This document shows, in pieces, positions 41,204 through 50,883 of a DNA stretch of 64,000 bases (the first letter of the stretch is position 1; each line of letters begins with the position of its first letter). The stretch is from Arcobacter iocasae (GTDB lineage Bacteria > Campylobacterota > Campylobacteria > Campylobacterales > Arcobacteraceae): positions 1,984,001 to 2,048,000 of the forward strand of contig NZ_CP090177.1 in the NCBI RefSeq assembly GCF_042214795.1, given 5' to 3'. Made by a program: the position numbers and the translations under genes. The notes beneath the pieces were generated by a model. That model was not told the origin of the DNA, searched no databases, and was given only the letters and a program-made list of their open reading frames with translations.

Positions 41204-44200
41204 ATGAATGAATTACATTTACAAGATAAGTTTTTAATACCATTTTTTACAACAAATCACGGTATGGGTTTAGGATATAAAGAAGTCCAACCAAATACAG
41301 TAACAAGTAACTTATTAATAGAAAGTGACTTGATAGAGTTTTTAAAAACAAGTGAAGTAAACAAAACAAACTTTAAAAAGTTAGAAAAGAAGTTTAAAAG
41401 TGAAAAAGAGTTAACTGATTCTTTGATAGAGTTTATCGAAGATAAAATCAAAGACTTTAGAAATATGGCTTTATTTTTGAATAACTCTGGAACTATCACA
41501 TTTGAGGGCTTAAAGTTTTATTTGTTCAATAGAAGTGAAAGTGAAATAAAAGGTGATGCTGACTTTGATGAGAATATTTTTAGTGTTGTACAAGAGTTAC
41601 GGTATAAGTACCACTTTGAAAAAAAATTAATTTATTCTTTTAGACCTGATATTACATTATTTGTAAATGGTATTTTTTTGGGATACTGTGAATTAAAATC
41701 AAATTGGAATAATCAAAATTCAAAGAAAAAGGGTAGATTAAAAGTAATCAAAGATTATAAAGAAGCAGTTATAAGTTACCTTGAGAATATTGAAAATAAT
41801 AGCCATTTAACCGAAACTCAAAGATTTGATATAAGAAAAGATATGTTGAAAGTTTTTGAGAAAGCTATTTGGATTAGTACTACTGATATAAATGAAACGT
41901 ATATCATAAGAGATATTACAAAGTTTTTTGATGAAGTAAAAGCTCATTATGATGAGGGTAAATATGATTATGAACAATATAATCAAAAAGTAGAGAAAAA
42001 CTTTAAACAATATCCACTTATAACAACAAGTGAAGAAAAACAAGATAAATTAGCAGAGGTCTTTAAAGCTCATTATTCTAAAAAGATGATTGAAAAAGAA
42101 ATACTTTATTACAACTTTATCGAAAGAGAAATTGAACAAGATAAAAAAGGTAATAAGATTCTAAAAAATCAAAGGGGTAATTTAATTAGCCCTAGACCAA
42201 AACAGAAGTTTGGTGTAGATAAGATAATGAGTAAAATAGATGAGTTTTTAGAGCATGAAAATGAGTCTGACTATTTTATAAATAAATTAAAAGATGAATT
42301 AAAACATCTACCTCAAAGTATGCAAGAGGAATTAATTAATAAAAGACTTGCTTTTCACAATAATAAAAATATCTACTCATTACTACTTCAATATGCTGCA
42401 GGTTTTGGAAAAAGTAATATTATAGGCTGGAGTGCTTTACAATTAAAAGACCTTAAAAAAGATGCTTCTTATGTGTATGATAAAATCATGTTAATAGTAG
42501 ATAGAGTTCAACTAAGAGACCAACTTGATACAAAAATGTTTAATATGAATATAGATAATAAAATGTATGTAGAAGCTAGTGATAAGACTAGTTTTCAAAA
42601 AGCTTTAAGAGAAGATACTAGACTTGTAATAGTTAATCTTCAAAAGTTTAATGACCTTAGAAATATTATGGATAGTGATACTTTAAAAAAACTATCAAAT
42701 CTTAGAGTAGCCTTTTTAATTGATGAGATTCATAGGTCAAATAGTGGAAGTCAAAGTGAAGAGATGCTAAGTGTATTTGATGAACTCCAAAATAGTTTTG
42801 ATACAGATGAAGCATATGCTAGTAATAATCACAAAAAGAATTTAATTATTGGTTTTACTGCTACTCCTAGTCATCATACACTAGCTAGATTTGGGGAGTT
42901 TAATAAATATGCTGAAGCTGAAAAATTATGGGTGCCATTTGATAGCTATACTATGAAAGAAGCGATATTAGATGGATATATTTTAAATCCACTAAGTGGA
43001 ATAGTTGCAATGGCTGCAAAGATGTATTTTGAATTACCTGATAATGTACTTGAAGGTTTAGAAGATGCAGATGTAGAGAAACAATACTCTATTAAAAAGA
43101 AAAGAATTTATGAAAATGAAGAAAGAATTGATGCAATAAGTAAGCATATTGCAAAAAATTTAGTACAGGTAGTCTATAGACAAATTAGAGGTACTGGAAA
43201 GGCGATGTTAGCAACTGCATCTATTAAAGCTGCTAAAAAATATAAAGAGAGAGTTGAATATCACTTTAATCAAATAGTACAAGATAAAAAATACAAAAGT
43301 TATAATGAAACTCCAATTTATATAGTTTATAGTGCACCTCAAAATGAAAGTAGTGCAAGTACATTAAATGGTGGCTTAACTGAAGAAAAAGTACTTCAAA
43401 ACTTTGCACTAAGCAAAAATGGTTTAATTATTGTAGTTGATAAGCTTCAGACTGGATTTGATGAACCTAAATTACATACGTTATATCTTGATAAAGAGAT
43501 AAGAGGTATCAATGCTATTCAAACAATTTCAAGGGTAAATAGAACTACAAAATATAAAAATGATTGTAAAATCATTGATTTTTCTTATAAAAATGTAAAT
43601 GTCAATAATTTAAAAGAAGCTTTTGAACATTTTAGCGATGTGGTTGTAAGTGATTTTGATCCATTAGGAGAGGTAAAAGCCCTTGATGTATTATATAAAG
43701 ATTTAAGGGCTTCAAATATCTATAAAGAATACTTTGTATATTTTTCTAAAATTAGTAATGATAATGAATCAGACCCTAATTTATATATGAATTTAGAAAA
43801 TAGTTTAATAGCCTATATTAAAGCTAATCCAGATAAAAGTAAAGAGTTAAAGTTAAAAGTAAATCACTATTTTAAGATATTAAATCTAATTGAGTTTGTT
43901 ATTGATTTTGATAAAAAATATTTAGAGTATTATTTATTAGAATTTTATAAAAGATACAGCAGTATTTATAATAGTGTAAATAAAACTGATGAAGAAAAAG
44001 ATGAAGTAGAAATTTATTATGATAATCGAATGGGTATTGTTGAAAATGTAAAAGAAAAACCAATTAAGCCTAATACTCCTCCTACAGGTGGAAAAGGGAA
44101 AGGGAATGATTCTGTTGGATATAAATATAATATTTTAGACATCATTGAAAAACGGAATGAAGAAGAGGAAGAAATAGGGAAACTTATTGAAGAATTTCAG

Positions 44201-44443
44201 GAAAAAATAGAAATATTTTTTGACCACATAAAAGCTCATAAAGACTTCAAAGAGTTAAAAGCGAAAATGTTTGCTACTCAGTTTGGAGAAGATGAAGTAT
44301 ATAGTGATTTTAGAAAGATTTATAATAGTTTTGTAAGAAGAAAGAAAAAAGAAGTTGGAGAGTTTTTTATAAAAGAGACTAAAGATTTGGTTGAAAAACT
44401 TTGTGATGATTTTGAAGAAATGTTGAGAAAAGAAGAAATTTAA
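41204..44443 (+). CDS. hsdR: Type I restriction endonuclease subunit
   Basis: The 1079-residue motor and nuclease subunit has an N-terminal PD-(D/E)xK nuclease (RPDITLFVNGIFLGYCELKS near 145-165), the helicase P-loop AAGFGKSN near 398, the DEIH box LIDEIHRS, GFTATPSHH, and later LQTGFDEPKLHTLYLDK and SRVNR of the second motor domain. The C-terminal 200 residues are charged and helical, likely the contact to HsdM/HsdS. It is complete, so the system should restrict unmodified DNA. A short gap leads to the unknown 183-residue gene. Confidence 0.95.
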   Translation: MNELHLQDKFLIPFFTTNHGMGLGYKEVQPNTVTSNLLIESDLIEFLKTSEVNKTNFKKLEKKFKSEKELTDSLIEFIEDKIKDFRNMALFLNNSGTITFEGLKFYLFNRSESEIKGDADFDENIFSVVQELRYKYHFEKKLIYSFRPDITLFVNGIFLGYCELKSNWNNQNSKKKGRLKVIKDYKEAVISYLENIENNSHLTETQRFDIRKDMLKVFEKAIWISTTDINETYIIRDITKFFDEVKAHYDEGKYDYEQYNQKVEKNFKQYPLITTSEEKQDKLAEVFKAHYSKKMIEKEILYYNFIEREIEQDKKGNKILKNQRGNLISPRPKQKFGVDKIMSKIDEFLEHENESDYFINKLKDELKHLPQSMQEELINKRLAFHNNKNIYSLLLQYAAGFGKSNIIGWSALQLKDLKKDASYVYDKIMLIVDRVQLRDQLDTKMFNMNIDNKMYVEASDKTSFQKALREDTRLVIVNLQKFNDLRNIMDSDTLKKLSNLRVAFLIDEIHRSNSGSQSEEMLSVFDELQNSFDTDEAYASNNHKKNLIIGFTATPSHHTLARFGEFNKYAEAEKLWVPFDSYTMKEAILDGYILNPLSGIVAMAAKMYFELPDNVLEGLEDADVEKQYSIKKKRIYENEERIDAISKHIAKNLVQVVYRQIRGTGKAMLATASIKAAKKYKERVEYHFNQIVQDKKYKSYNETPIYIVYSAPQNESSASTLNGGLTEEKVLQNFALSKNGLIIVVDKLQTGFDEPKLHTLYLDKEIRGINAIQTISRVNRTTKYKNDCKIIDFSYKNVNVNNLKEAFEHFSDVVVSDFDPLGEVKALDVLYKDLRASNIYKEYFVYFSKISNDNESDPNLYMNLENSLIAYIKANPDKSKELKLKVNHYFKILNLIEFVIDFDKKYLEYYLLEFYKRYSSIYNSVNKTDEEKDEVEIYYDNRMGIVENVKEKPIKPNTPPTGGKGKGNDSVGYKYNILDIIEKRNEEEEEIGKLIEEFQEKIEIFFDHIKAHKDFKELKAKMFATQFGEDEVYSDFRKIYNSFVRRKKKEVGEFFIKETKDLVEKLCDDFEEMLRKEEI

Positions 44444-44447
44444 TAAA

Positions 44448-44999
44448 ATGAATGAAAAATTACTAATAGAACTTCTTACAATTATAAAACAAACTAAACA
44501 ACCAATTATAAAAGCTTTTGAGGATAAAAACTCAAGAGCTTTATCTATTGATTTTAATTCCGTTTTAGAAAATATCCAAAAGCATACAAAAAAATTAGTT
44601 AATTCTATAAAAAAAGAAGCAAATACTTTTAATAATAATTACAATAATGAAGAAGAGATGATAAAAGCTGTTAAAAATTCTTTTGATAGTATTAACTTTG
44701 AAGTTAAAAAGCTTACTAAAATTTACATAGAAATAGAATGTAATATTTCAAAGAATAATATTCAATCTTTATTATCACTACAGATTAGTAAAAAAGTACT
44801 ATATGATTACATTACATGGTGTGAGAAACTAGAAAATGTACTCTTAGAAATCAGTGATGAAGAAGTTACCTTTATTCCTAATATCGAGATTGAAAGTGAA
44901 ATAATTAATTTTATAGTAAATAATACAAAGTCAAATGAACTTAATTGTTTGTTACCATTCATTAGTGGGCTTGGATTAGGATTTATGTTAGATGATTAA
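44448..44999 (+). CDS. Unknown 183-residue protein between hsdR and mcrB
   Basis: No family recognised. The protein is almost all helix, with Lys/Asn/Glu-rich segments (KHTKKLVNSIKKEANTF, then VKKLTKIYIEIECNI) and a more hydrophobic end CLLPFISGLGLGFMLDD. Spacing of 4 bases from hsdR and 13 bases to mcrB puts it within the restriction operon. It could be an adaptor, inhibitor or regulator of either restriction system, but nothing in the sequence tells which. Confidence 0.8.
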   Translation: MNEKLLIELLTIIKQTKQPIIKAFEDKNSRALSIDFNSVLENIQKHTKKLVNSIKKEANTFNNNYNNEEEMIKAVKNSFDSINFEVKKLTKIYIEIECNISKNNIQSLLSLQISKKVLYDYITWCEKLENVLLEISDEEVTFIPNIEIESEIINFIVNNTKSNELNCLLPFISGLGLGFMLDD

Positions 45000-45012
45000 C
45001 TAAAGGTAGAGT

Positions 45013-47442
45013 ATGGATAAAATTGATTTTAGTGAAATAAGTAGAGAAGATATAATTAATGCTTTTAATAGATATGATGAACTCAAAATAAAGAATGAAT
45101 TAAATACTAAAAGAAAAGCAAAAGAGTATTTATTATTTCATAATAGTAAGGAATATCCACATAAGTATATTGTTGGAATTGCTTATGGTTTAAAATATAA
45201 TCAAGAGCTATTGGACAATAATCTTTATAATTCAACAGGTAATCATAAAGCAAGTGCACAATGGTGTGTTGAGAGAAATGGTTTTTTACTATATGCTGAT
45301 AAAAAATATAAAAAGTATTTACAAAAGAAATATGATAATCAAACAACAATTAATACTTATTACTCAGATTTGAAAAAAGCAGTAAAGATTTTTCAAAATA
45401 TAAGAGGTATTGAAGATAAAAATCTACATGAAGTTTTTGAAATTATGCAAAATGGTAGTGTAAATTTTGAAGAGTATGATAAGTCTCAAAAAGAATTAGG
45501 ATTTGACGATAGACATCTTTTTAGTACATTAAAAACTAAAGCAAAGATATATTTGGAAGCTTTAAATGAAGGTGATGAAATGAATGAAAGAGAAGAAAAT
45601 TTAAAAAAAATAGTTAAGTTATTTTGTGAGAAATGGGATAATACCAATGAATTATGGAGGAAAGATTACTTAGAAAACTTGCCCAGTAAATATAGAGAAT
45701 TTAAAATTAATATTTCTTTTGGTAAAGGAGTAAGATTATCTGAACCCAAGCTACCTTATATGAATTTTTTAAAAGATGGTTTTGTTACTAACAAAGGTGT
45801 TTATCCTTATATTAGTTATGAGTATAAAAATAATACTTTTGAAGTTGGATTGGGTAAATCTCGAGAAAATAATCCTGGAGTTAATCATAAAATTGTAGAA
45901 GCTATTGATAATTATCCTTCAAAAAAAATTTCAATAAATAATATAGATGAAGTTATTAGTACACTAAATGTTGCAATTGATGATTTTATTAATTTTATAA
46001 AGATTGAAGATAGCCTTACTATATCACCTTATAAAGATAAAAAAAATTTGAGTAAAATTCAACCACTTAACCAAATTTTATATGGACCTCCTGGGACTGG
46101 TAAAACATACAATACAATAAATAAAGCATTAGAAATAATTTTTGAAAAAGAAGATAAAGATGAATTAGTATTTTATAATTTTGATTTTTATAAAAAAGAA
46201 ATATCTTATAATGAAGCTTTACAAATTGATGATGAAAATATTAAAAGAAAAGTTTTGAAAAACATTTTTGAACATTATATAGGAAATCAAATTGAATTTA
46301 TTACATTTCATCAAAGTTATGGATATGAAGAGTTTATTGAAGGTATAAAGGCTATACCAGTTGGTAAAGATGGCAATGAAAATGATGAAATGATTTATGA
46401 TGTAGTTGATGGGATATTTAAAAATATTTCCAATAATGCAAAAAATAGCATTATTAAAAACTCAAATAAAAAGATTCATTACAAATTAAACGCTCCATCA
46501 ATAAATATTCAAGCAGAAATGATTGAAATTGACAAAGATAACTTTAAGGTGTTAAAAGGTTCTAAAATTAGAAAAGATGAGGCTCCTTCTTTTAAAAATT
46601 ATAATTATAGTAAATTAAGGGTAGATGTTTTAAAAGAGGCGAAACTGAAAGAAGAAAGTGAATATTTTATTTTAGAAGAAGATTATTTATTTCAAAGTCA
46701 AAGTGCAGCTTCATCAGTAATATTAGGAAGAATGTCAAATGGTCTAATTGATTGGAAAATTGATAATACAATTGATATTTCTAATAAAAAAATAAATAAA
46801 AACTATATTTTAATAATCGATGAAATTAATAGAGGAAACATCTCCAAGATTTTTGGTGAACTATTAACATTAATAGAACCAAGTAAAAGATTGGGAGAAG
46901 ATGAGGCTTTAGAGGTGAAATTACCTTATAGCAATGATACATTTGGCATACCTTCTAATCTTTACATAATAGGAACAATGAATACAGCTGATAGAAGTAT
47001 TGCATTAATGGACACAGCTTTAAGAAGAAGATTCCATTTTGAAGAGATGATGCCAGATTTAGAAGCAGTTAGTGATATTATTGTTGAAGATATTGAAGTT
47101 TGTAAACTTCTGGACAATATTAATAAAAGAATAGAATACTTATACGATAGAGACCACACTATAGGTCATGCTTATTTTATGGGTTTAGAAAATAAAGATG
47201 AAGATGAAAAGAAAATTGAGCTAGATAATATTTTTAGAAATAAGATAATTCCTTTACTTCAAGAATATTTTTACGATGATTGGGAAAAAATAAGAATGGT
47301 GCTTGGTGATGGCTTTATTAAAAAAGATAAATTTGAATCTAAGATTTTTGATGAAGAGTTTAGAGGTACTGATTATATTGAAGATGAAAAGTTTAAATAT
47401 TCTATTATGGAAGAGTTTGATTATAGTAAGCTTAGAAAATGA
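45013..47442 (+). CDS. mcrB: McrB-type GTPase of a modification-dependent restriction system
   Basis: The 809-residue protein has three parts. Residues of about 1-110 (YLLFHNSKEYPHKYIVGIAYG) resemble the head domain found at the N-terminus of ScoMcrA-type enzymes. Residues of about 200-320 (LPYMNFLKDG, VYPYISYEY) fit a DUF3578/MrcB_N-like domain that reads modified DNA. The rest is the McrB AAA+ motor with Walker A GPPGTGKT near 358, IIDEINRGNISKIFGELLTL near 602 and the family signature MNTADRSIALMDTALRRRF. It translocates DNA and feeds McrC. AAAGGTAG precedes the ATG; its stop overlaps mcrC. Confidence 0.92.
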   Translation: MDKIDFSEISREDIINAFNRYDELKIKNELNTKRKAKEYLLFHNSKEYPHKYIVGIAYGLKYNQELLDNNLYNSTGNHKASAQWCVERNGFLLYADKKYKKYLQKKYDNQTTINTYYSDLKKAVKIFQNIRGIEDKNLHEVFEIMQNGSVNFEEYDKSQKELGFDDRHLFSTLKTKAKIYLEALNEGDEMNEREENLKKIVKLFCEKWDNTNELWRKDYLENLPSKYREFKINISFGKGVRLSEPKLPYMNFLKDGFVTNKGVYPYISYEYKNNTFEVGLGKSRENNPGVNHKIVEAIDNYPSKKISINNIDEVISTLNVAIDDFINFIKIEDSLTISPYKDKKNLSKIQPLNQILYGPPGTGKTYNTINKALEIIFEKEDKDELVFYNFDFYKKEISYNEALQIDDENIKRKVLKNIFEHYIGNQIEFITFHQSYGYEEFIEGIKAIPVGKDGNENDEMIYDVVDGIFKNISNNAKNSIIKNSNKKIHYKLNAPSINIQAEMIEIDKDNFKVLKGSKIRKDEAPSFKNYNYSKLRVDVLKEAKLKEESEYFILEEDYLFQSQSAASSVILGRMSNGLIDWKIDNTIDISNKKINKNYILIIDEINRGNISKIFGELLTLIEPSKRLGEDEALEVKLPYSNDTFGIPSNLYIIGTMNTADRSIALMDTALRRRFHFEEMMPDLEAVSDIIVEDIEVCKLLDNINKRIEYLYDRDHTIGHAYFMGLENKDEDEKKIELDNIFRNKIIPLLQEYFYDDWEKIRMVLGDGFIKKDKFESKIFDEEFRGTDYIEDEKFKYSIMEEFDYSKLRK

Positions 47443-48728
47443 AACAAAACTGTTTTTCAATATTAGAATATAAATCTATTTATTATAAATCATATGATAT
47501 TTATGCAAAAGATTATGACGGTAATCTTGTTGTACCTAAAAAAGTATTTAATGATTTAAAACAATTTGTATTAAAGAATAATGAACAAACACTCTTTTTA
47601 AAACCATCACATAAAAATGGACTTGGAGAAACTCTACAAGCTCAAAATTATGTTGGAATTATACAAACACAAGATAGTACAACAATCGAAATATTACCAA
47701 AGATAAGAAATCTAGATGAGAATAAATCAAAAGAAATTTTGATTAAGATGTTAAAAACATTAAAAAAATCTCCATTTAAAAACTTTAATATGGCTCATCT
47801 TAAAAGTTCAAAAATGCCATTACTTGAAATATTTATTACTATGTTCTTGGAAGAATTAGCAAAATTAATTCAAAAAGGAATTAAATCAGACTATATCACT
47901 AAAGAAGAAAATCTAAAGTTCCTAAAAGGTAAACTAAAGATTAATGAACAGATAAAACAAAACTATGTCCACAAAGAACGTTTCTTTGTGGAATATCAGG
48001 ATTTTTTGTCCAGTAGAATTGAAAACAAACTAATCAAAACAACTTTAGCATTTTTATATAAAAAATCTAAATCTAATAAAAATCAACAGAGAATTAGAGA
48101 ATTCTTGTTTGTATTTGATGAAATAGAAATCTCATACAGTATTAAATCTGATTTTTCAAAAGTAAAACTCAATCGTCAAATGAAAGACTATGAACAAGTT
48201 CTTTTATGGTGTAGAACTTTTCTATTAGAAAATTCATTTAGTCCTTATAAGGGTAATGATATAGCTTTTGCACTTCTATTTGATATGAATTTATTGTTTG
48301 AATCATATGTAGGTCATTACCTAAAGAAAAAAGGCTTAAACGTAAGTTTGCAAGATAAAGGAAAATATCTTGTTGAAGAGCCTAATAAATTTGCACTAAG
48401 ACCTGATATTATTATAAATAAAGAAAATGAAGAAGATGAGCAACTAATTGCAGATACTAAATGGAAAATTATAAAAGATGAGAAAGATATATCTCAAGGT
48501 GATATGTATCAACTTTATGCTTATGGTACAAAATACACAGATTGTAAAAAGTTATATTTGATATATCCTTATGATAATAATGATTTAGATTTGAGATATT
48601 TATATCAAAAAGAAGAAAACAATAAATTAGTACTTAATATATTATTTTTTGATTTATCTAAAGATGAACCAATATTTTACAAACAAAATGAGAAAGAGTA
48701 TAAATTATTCAAGAAGTTAAGTTATTAA
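47439..48728 (+). CDS. mcrC: McrC-type nuclease subunit
   Basis: The 429-residue protein is the cleavage partner of McrB. It has the N-terminal part with YVGIIQTQDSTTIEILPKI, a middle helical region, and a C-terminal PD-(D/E)xK nuclease in ALRPDIII and LIADTKWKI (about 318-342). It overlaps mcrB by 4 bases (ATGA). Together they should cut DNA with modified bases, complementing the type I system that cuts unmodified sites. It ends convergently with the exported nuclease gene. Confidence 0.92.
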   Translation: MKQNCFSILEYKSIYYKSYDIYAKDYDGNLVVPKKVFNDLKQFVLKNNEQTLFLKPSHKNGLGETLQAQNYVGIIQTQDSTTIEILPKIRNLDENKSKEILIKMLKTLKKSPFKNFNMAHLKSSKMPLLEIFITMFLEELAKLIQKGIKSDYITKEENLKFLKGKLKINEQIKQNYVHKERFFVEYQDFLSSRIENKLIKTTLAFLYKKSKSNKNQQRIREFLFVFDEIEISYSIKSDFSKVKLNRQMKDYEQVLLWCRTFLLENSFSPYKGNDIAFALLFDMNLLFESYVGHYLKKKGLNVSLQDKGKYLVEEPNKFALRPDIIINKENEEDEQLIADTKWKIIKDEKDISQGDMYQLYAYGTKYTDCKKLYLIYPYDNNDLDLRYLYQKEENNKLVLNILFFDLSKDEPIFYKQNEKEYKLFKKLSY

Positions 48729-48748
48729 AGTACTTAATTAATAGCCTT

Positions 48749-49450
48749 TTATTTGTTTACTTTAATATTTAAACAATTAATTTCATGTTGTTTTATGTTG
48801 TCTTTTTTATAATCAATATCTAATTTATTTTCATATTCAAAGCACTTCTCAAACTTTGCATCATTGTTAAAATAAATTCTATAAAGTTTTGTAGGGATTA
48901 TAATATTATTACCAATTTTTTGATTAAGATTTTCATATTTGGCTATTGAAATAGAATTTATATATCCTAGCTTCTGAGCTAGTGTTCTACCGTATCTTTC
49001 TACTTTCGTCCATGTCTTTTGGTTTACTACTGCACTTTGAGGTATTATATTAGCCATGGTATATGCTTTATTTAAAGCTTTTTTATCATAATCAAAATCT
49101 GCATCTGCAACTATAAAATGTCCTCTGTTCCAATCTTTGCCATAACCAGTGTAATCTTTATATTTTGTTCTATATTTCATAGGTATAGTTTTTTCATTAT
49201 AAAACTTTGGTCTTTTTTTAATGTCCTTTGTTGTATTAACAAGTTTTCCATCAAGTTTTACCCAACCACTTAATGCACCTTTATATTTATAAGAATAGCA
49301 AATTTGATATAGTTGCTTATCAATAATTTGGTCACATTTTGATTTATTAATATAGTTTTCAATAGAAAAAGAAAAAGCGAATGTTGGAGAAAATAAAATA
49401 GTTAGTATAATTAATTTAAGAAAATTCATTTTGTATTTTATCTTATCCAT
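48749..49450 (-). CDS. Exported DNA/RNA non-specific endonuclease (NUC1 family)
   Basis: The 233-residue protein has a signal peptide (MNFLKLIILTILFSPTFAFS; the ATG at 49429 may be the true start) and the His-Me-finger signature DWNRGHFIVADADF, with H111 as general base and N134 (MANIIPQS) as metal ligand; the usual DRGH is NRGH here. It would degrade DNA and RNA in the periplasm or outside. In Campylobacter jejuni, similar nucleases on integrated elements (CJIE1-type dns) are known to inhibit natural transformation. It overlaps the end of the integrase gene and is probably transcribed with it. Confidence 0.9.
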   Translation of the reverse strand: MDKIKYKMNFLKLIILTILFSPTFAFSFSIENYINKSKCDQIIDKQLYQICYSYKYKGALSGWVKLDGKLVNTTKDIKKRPKFYNEKTIPMKYRTKYKDYTGYGKDWNRGHFIVADADFDYDKKALNKAYTMANIIPQSAVVNQKTWTKVERYGRTLAQKLGYINSISIAKYENLNQKIGNNIIIPTKLYRIYFNNDAKFEKCFEYENKLDIDYKKDNIKQHEINCLNIKVNK

Positions 49451-50720
49451 CTAAAATATTTAGTAAAATTTTTAATTCTTCCTCTGTTTTGTCGGGCATA
49501 AGAATTTTTAGTTTTTCAATACGAATATCAACTTTTGCGGATCTCATCATATTTTTAAATTTATTTGTTGCTCGTAGAGCTTGTTTTTTATCTTTACTTG
49601 CATATACAGACTCTGTATATTTCGTAGATTGATGTCCTAGCATCACACTTATATCTTCAATTGTAGTTTCATTCTGTACTAAGATTGAAGCTATTAAATG
49701 TCTAATATCATGTATTCTTATGTTAGGGTATCCTAATGCATTTAACATATCATGAAAGTGTTTTCTAACAGTTACAACGGATACATTAAATAGTTTATCT
49801 CCTTTACTTGTCTTTTTTTGTTCTTTTATTACTCTTTTTAAATCTTCATCTAATGCAAAAGTAAGTGTTTTTTTAATTTTACTAATTTCTTTTGGAATAT
49901 CATATTCATCATCTCTAAAATATTCAAATTTTAATTTTAATACTTCTCCAATTCTTCTTCCTGTTAGTAAAAATGTAAATATATTTCTTATTACAGGATA
50001 TTGATAAAATTTTTCTCCCTTAATATTAATTAAACTATACTCTAGCATTGCATTAACAATCTTTTTGCAATCATCATCACTTAGATTATATTTTTTAAAA
50101 CTAACAGATTCAATACTTGGAAGTTTTATTTTATCCCATCTAATCAAGTCATTCTCACAATCATTTAAAAACATTTTTATATTACTAATTGTTCCTCTAA
50201 CTGTATTGGGTGCAAATTCATTTTTTAATCTACTAATCATTGAATTTATATCAGATGTTGTAATACTTTTTGTTGATAAATTATGAAGTTCAGTTGCTCT
50301 AATAATTAGAGATGCCTTTCTATTAAATGTAGTTGATGGAATATCAGGATTATCTTTTTCTCTTATCCATTCTTCTGCTTTTTCTAAAAATCTATCATTT
50401 ATAGTAATTGTTCTTTTGGATTTTTCAACTTTCAATTTATTTCTTAAAGTACCAAATTCTCTTATGCTTTCACGAATTATTTCTTTTTGTGAAATTACAT
50501 AATCTAATGCTTTTAGAAATGTATCATACTTGATATCATTTGTAAATGTATAAATTTTTTTTACAAGTTGTCCATCAATTCTAAGTTTTAATCTAAACTT
50601 AAAAGATTTATCTTTAATGTCTTTTGTTGAAGTAATTTTAGTTAAAGGTAAATCAGTTAGATAAGCTATTCCTTTACAGTTTCTATTAGATATTTCTAAC
50701 AATAAGTATTTTTTATTCAT
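49443..50720 (-). CDS. Tyrosine recombinase (integrase) of the element
   Basis: The integrase that should insert and excise this element at comF. The protein has 425 residues if started at the ATG at 50720 (GGAAATATT upstream); an ATG six codons earlier is also open. It has an arm-binding and core-binding N-half (including IEFISD-type SAM-like helices at about 120-200) and a catalytic domain with TGRRIGE (R near 256), HDIRH (H and R near 337-340), LGHQST (H near 363) and the nucleophile in YTESVY (near 373). It reads away from attR, 176 bases distant. The 19-bp repeat at 50748 lies in its promoter, so it may repress itself. Confidence 0.95.
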   Translation of the reverse strand: MNKKYLLLEISNRNCKGIAYLTDLPLTKITSTKDIKDKSFKFRLKLRIDGQLVKKIYTFTNDIKYDTFLKALDYVISQKEIIRESIREFGTLRNKLKVEKSKRTITINDRFLEKAEEWIREKDNPDIPSTTFNRKASLIIRATELHNLSTKSITTSDINSMISRLKNEFAPNTVRGTISNIKMFLNDCENDLIRWDKIKLPSIESVSFKKYNLSDDDCKKIVNAMLEYSLINIKGEKFYQYPVIRNIFTFLLTGRRIGEVLKLKFEYFRDDEYDIPKEISKIKKTLTFALDEDLKRVIKEQKKTSKGDKLFNVSVVTVRKHFHDMLNALGYPNIRIHDIRHLIASILVQNETTIEDISVMLGHQSTKYTESVYASKDKKQALRATNKFKNMMRSAKVDIRIEKLKILMPDKTEEELKILLNILDG

Positions 50721-50747
50721 AATATTTCCAATATACATATATCTATA

Positions 50748-50766
50748 AGTATACTAGAATTATACT
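50748..50766 (+). repeat. Right subterminal repeat, probable integrase arm site
   Basis: AGTATACTAGAATTATACT corresponds to the left repeat at 27050-27068 with two mismatches. A further AAGTATACTT palindrome follows at about 50770-50779. It lies between the integrase start and attR. Confidence 0.6.
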
Positions 50767-50883
50767 AAAAAGTATACTTAATAATATTTTGTTATAAACT
50801 ATTGTAGTTTTTAAGGAGTTTAATTAAACTGTAAAAGTGCATATTTTAGGTACTTATAATTAATTATAGAGATTAATACTATA

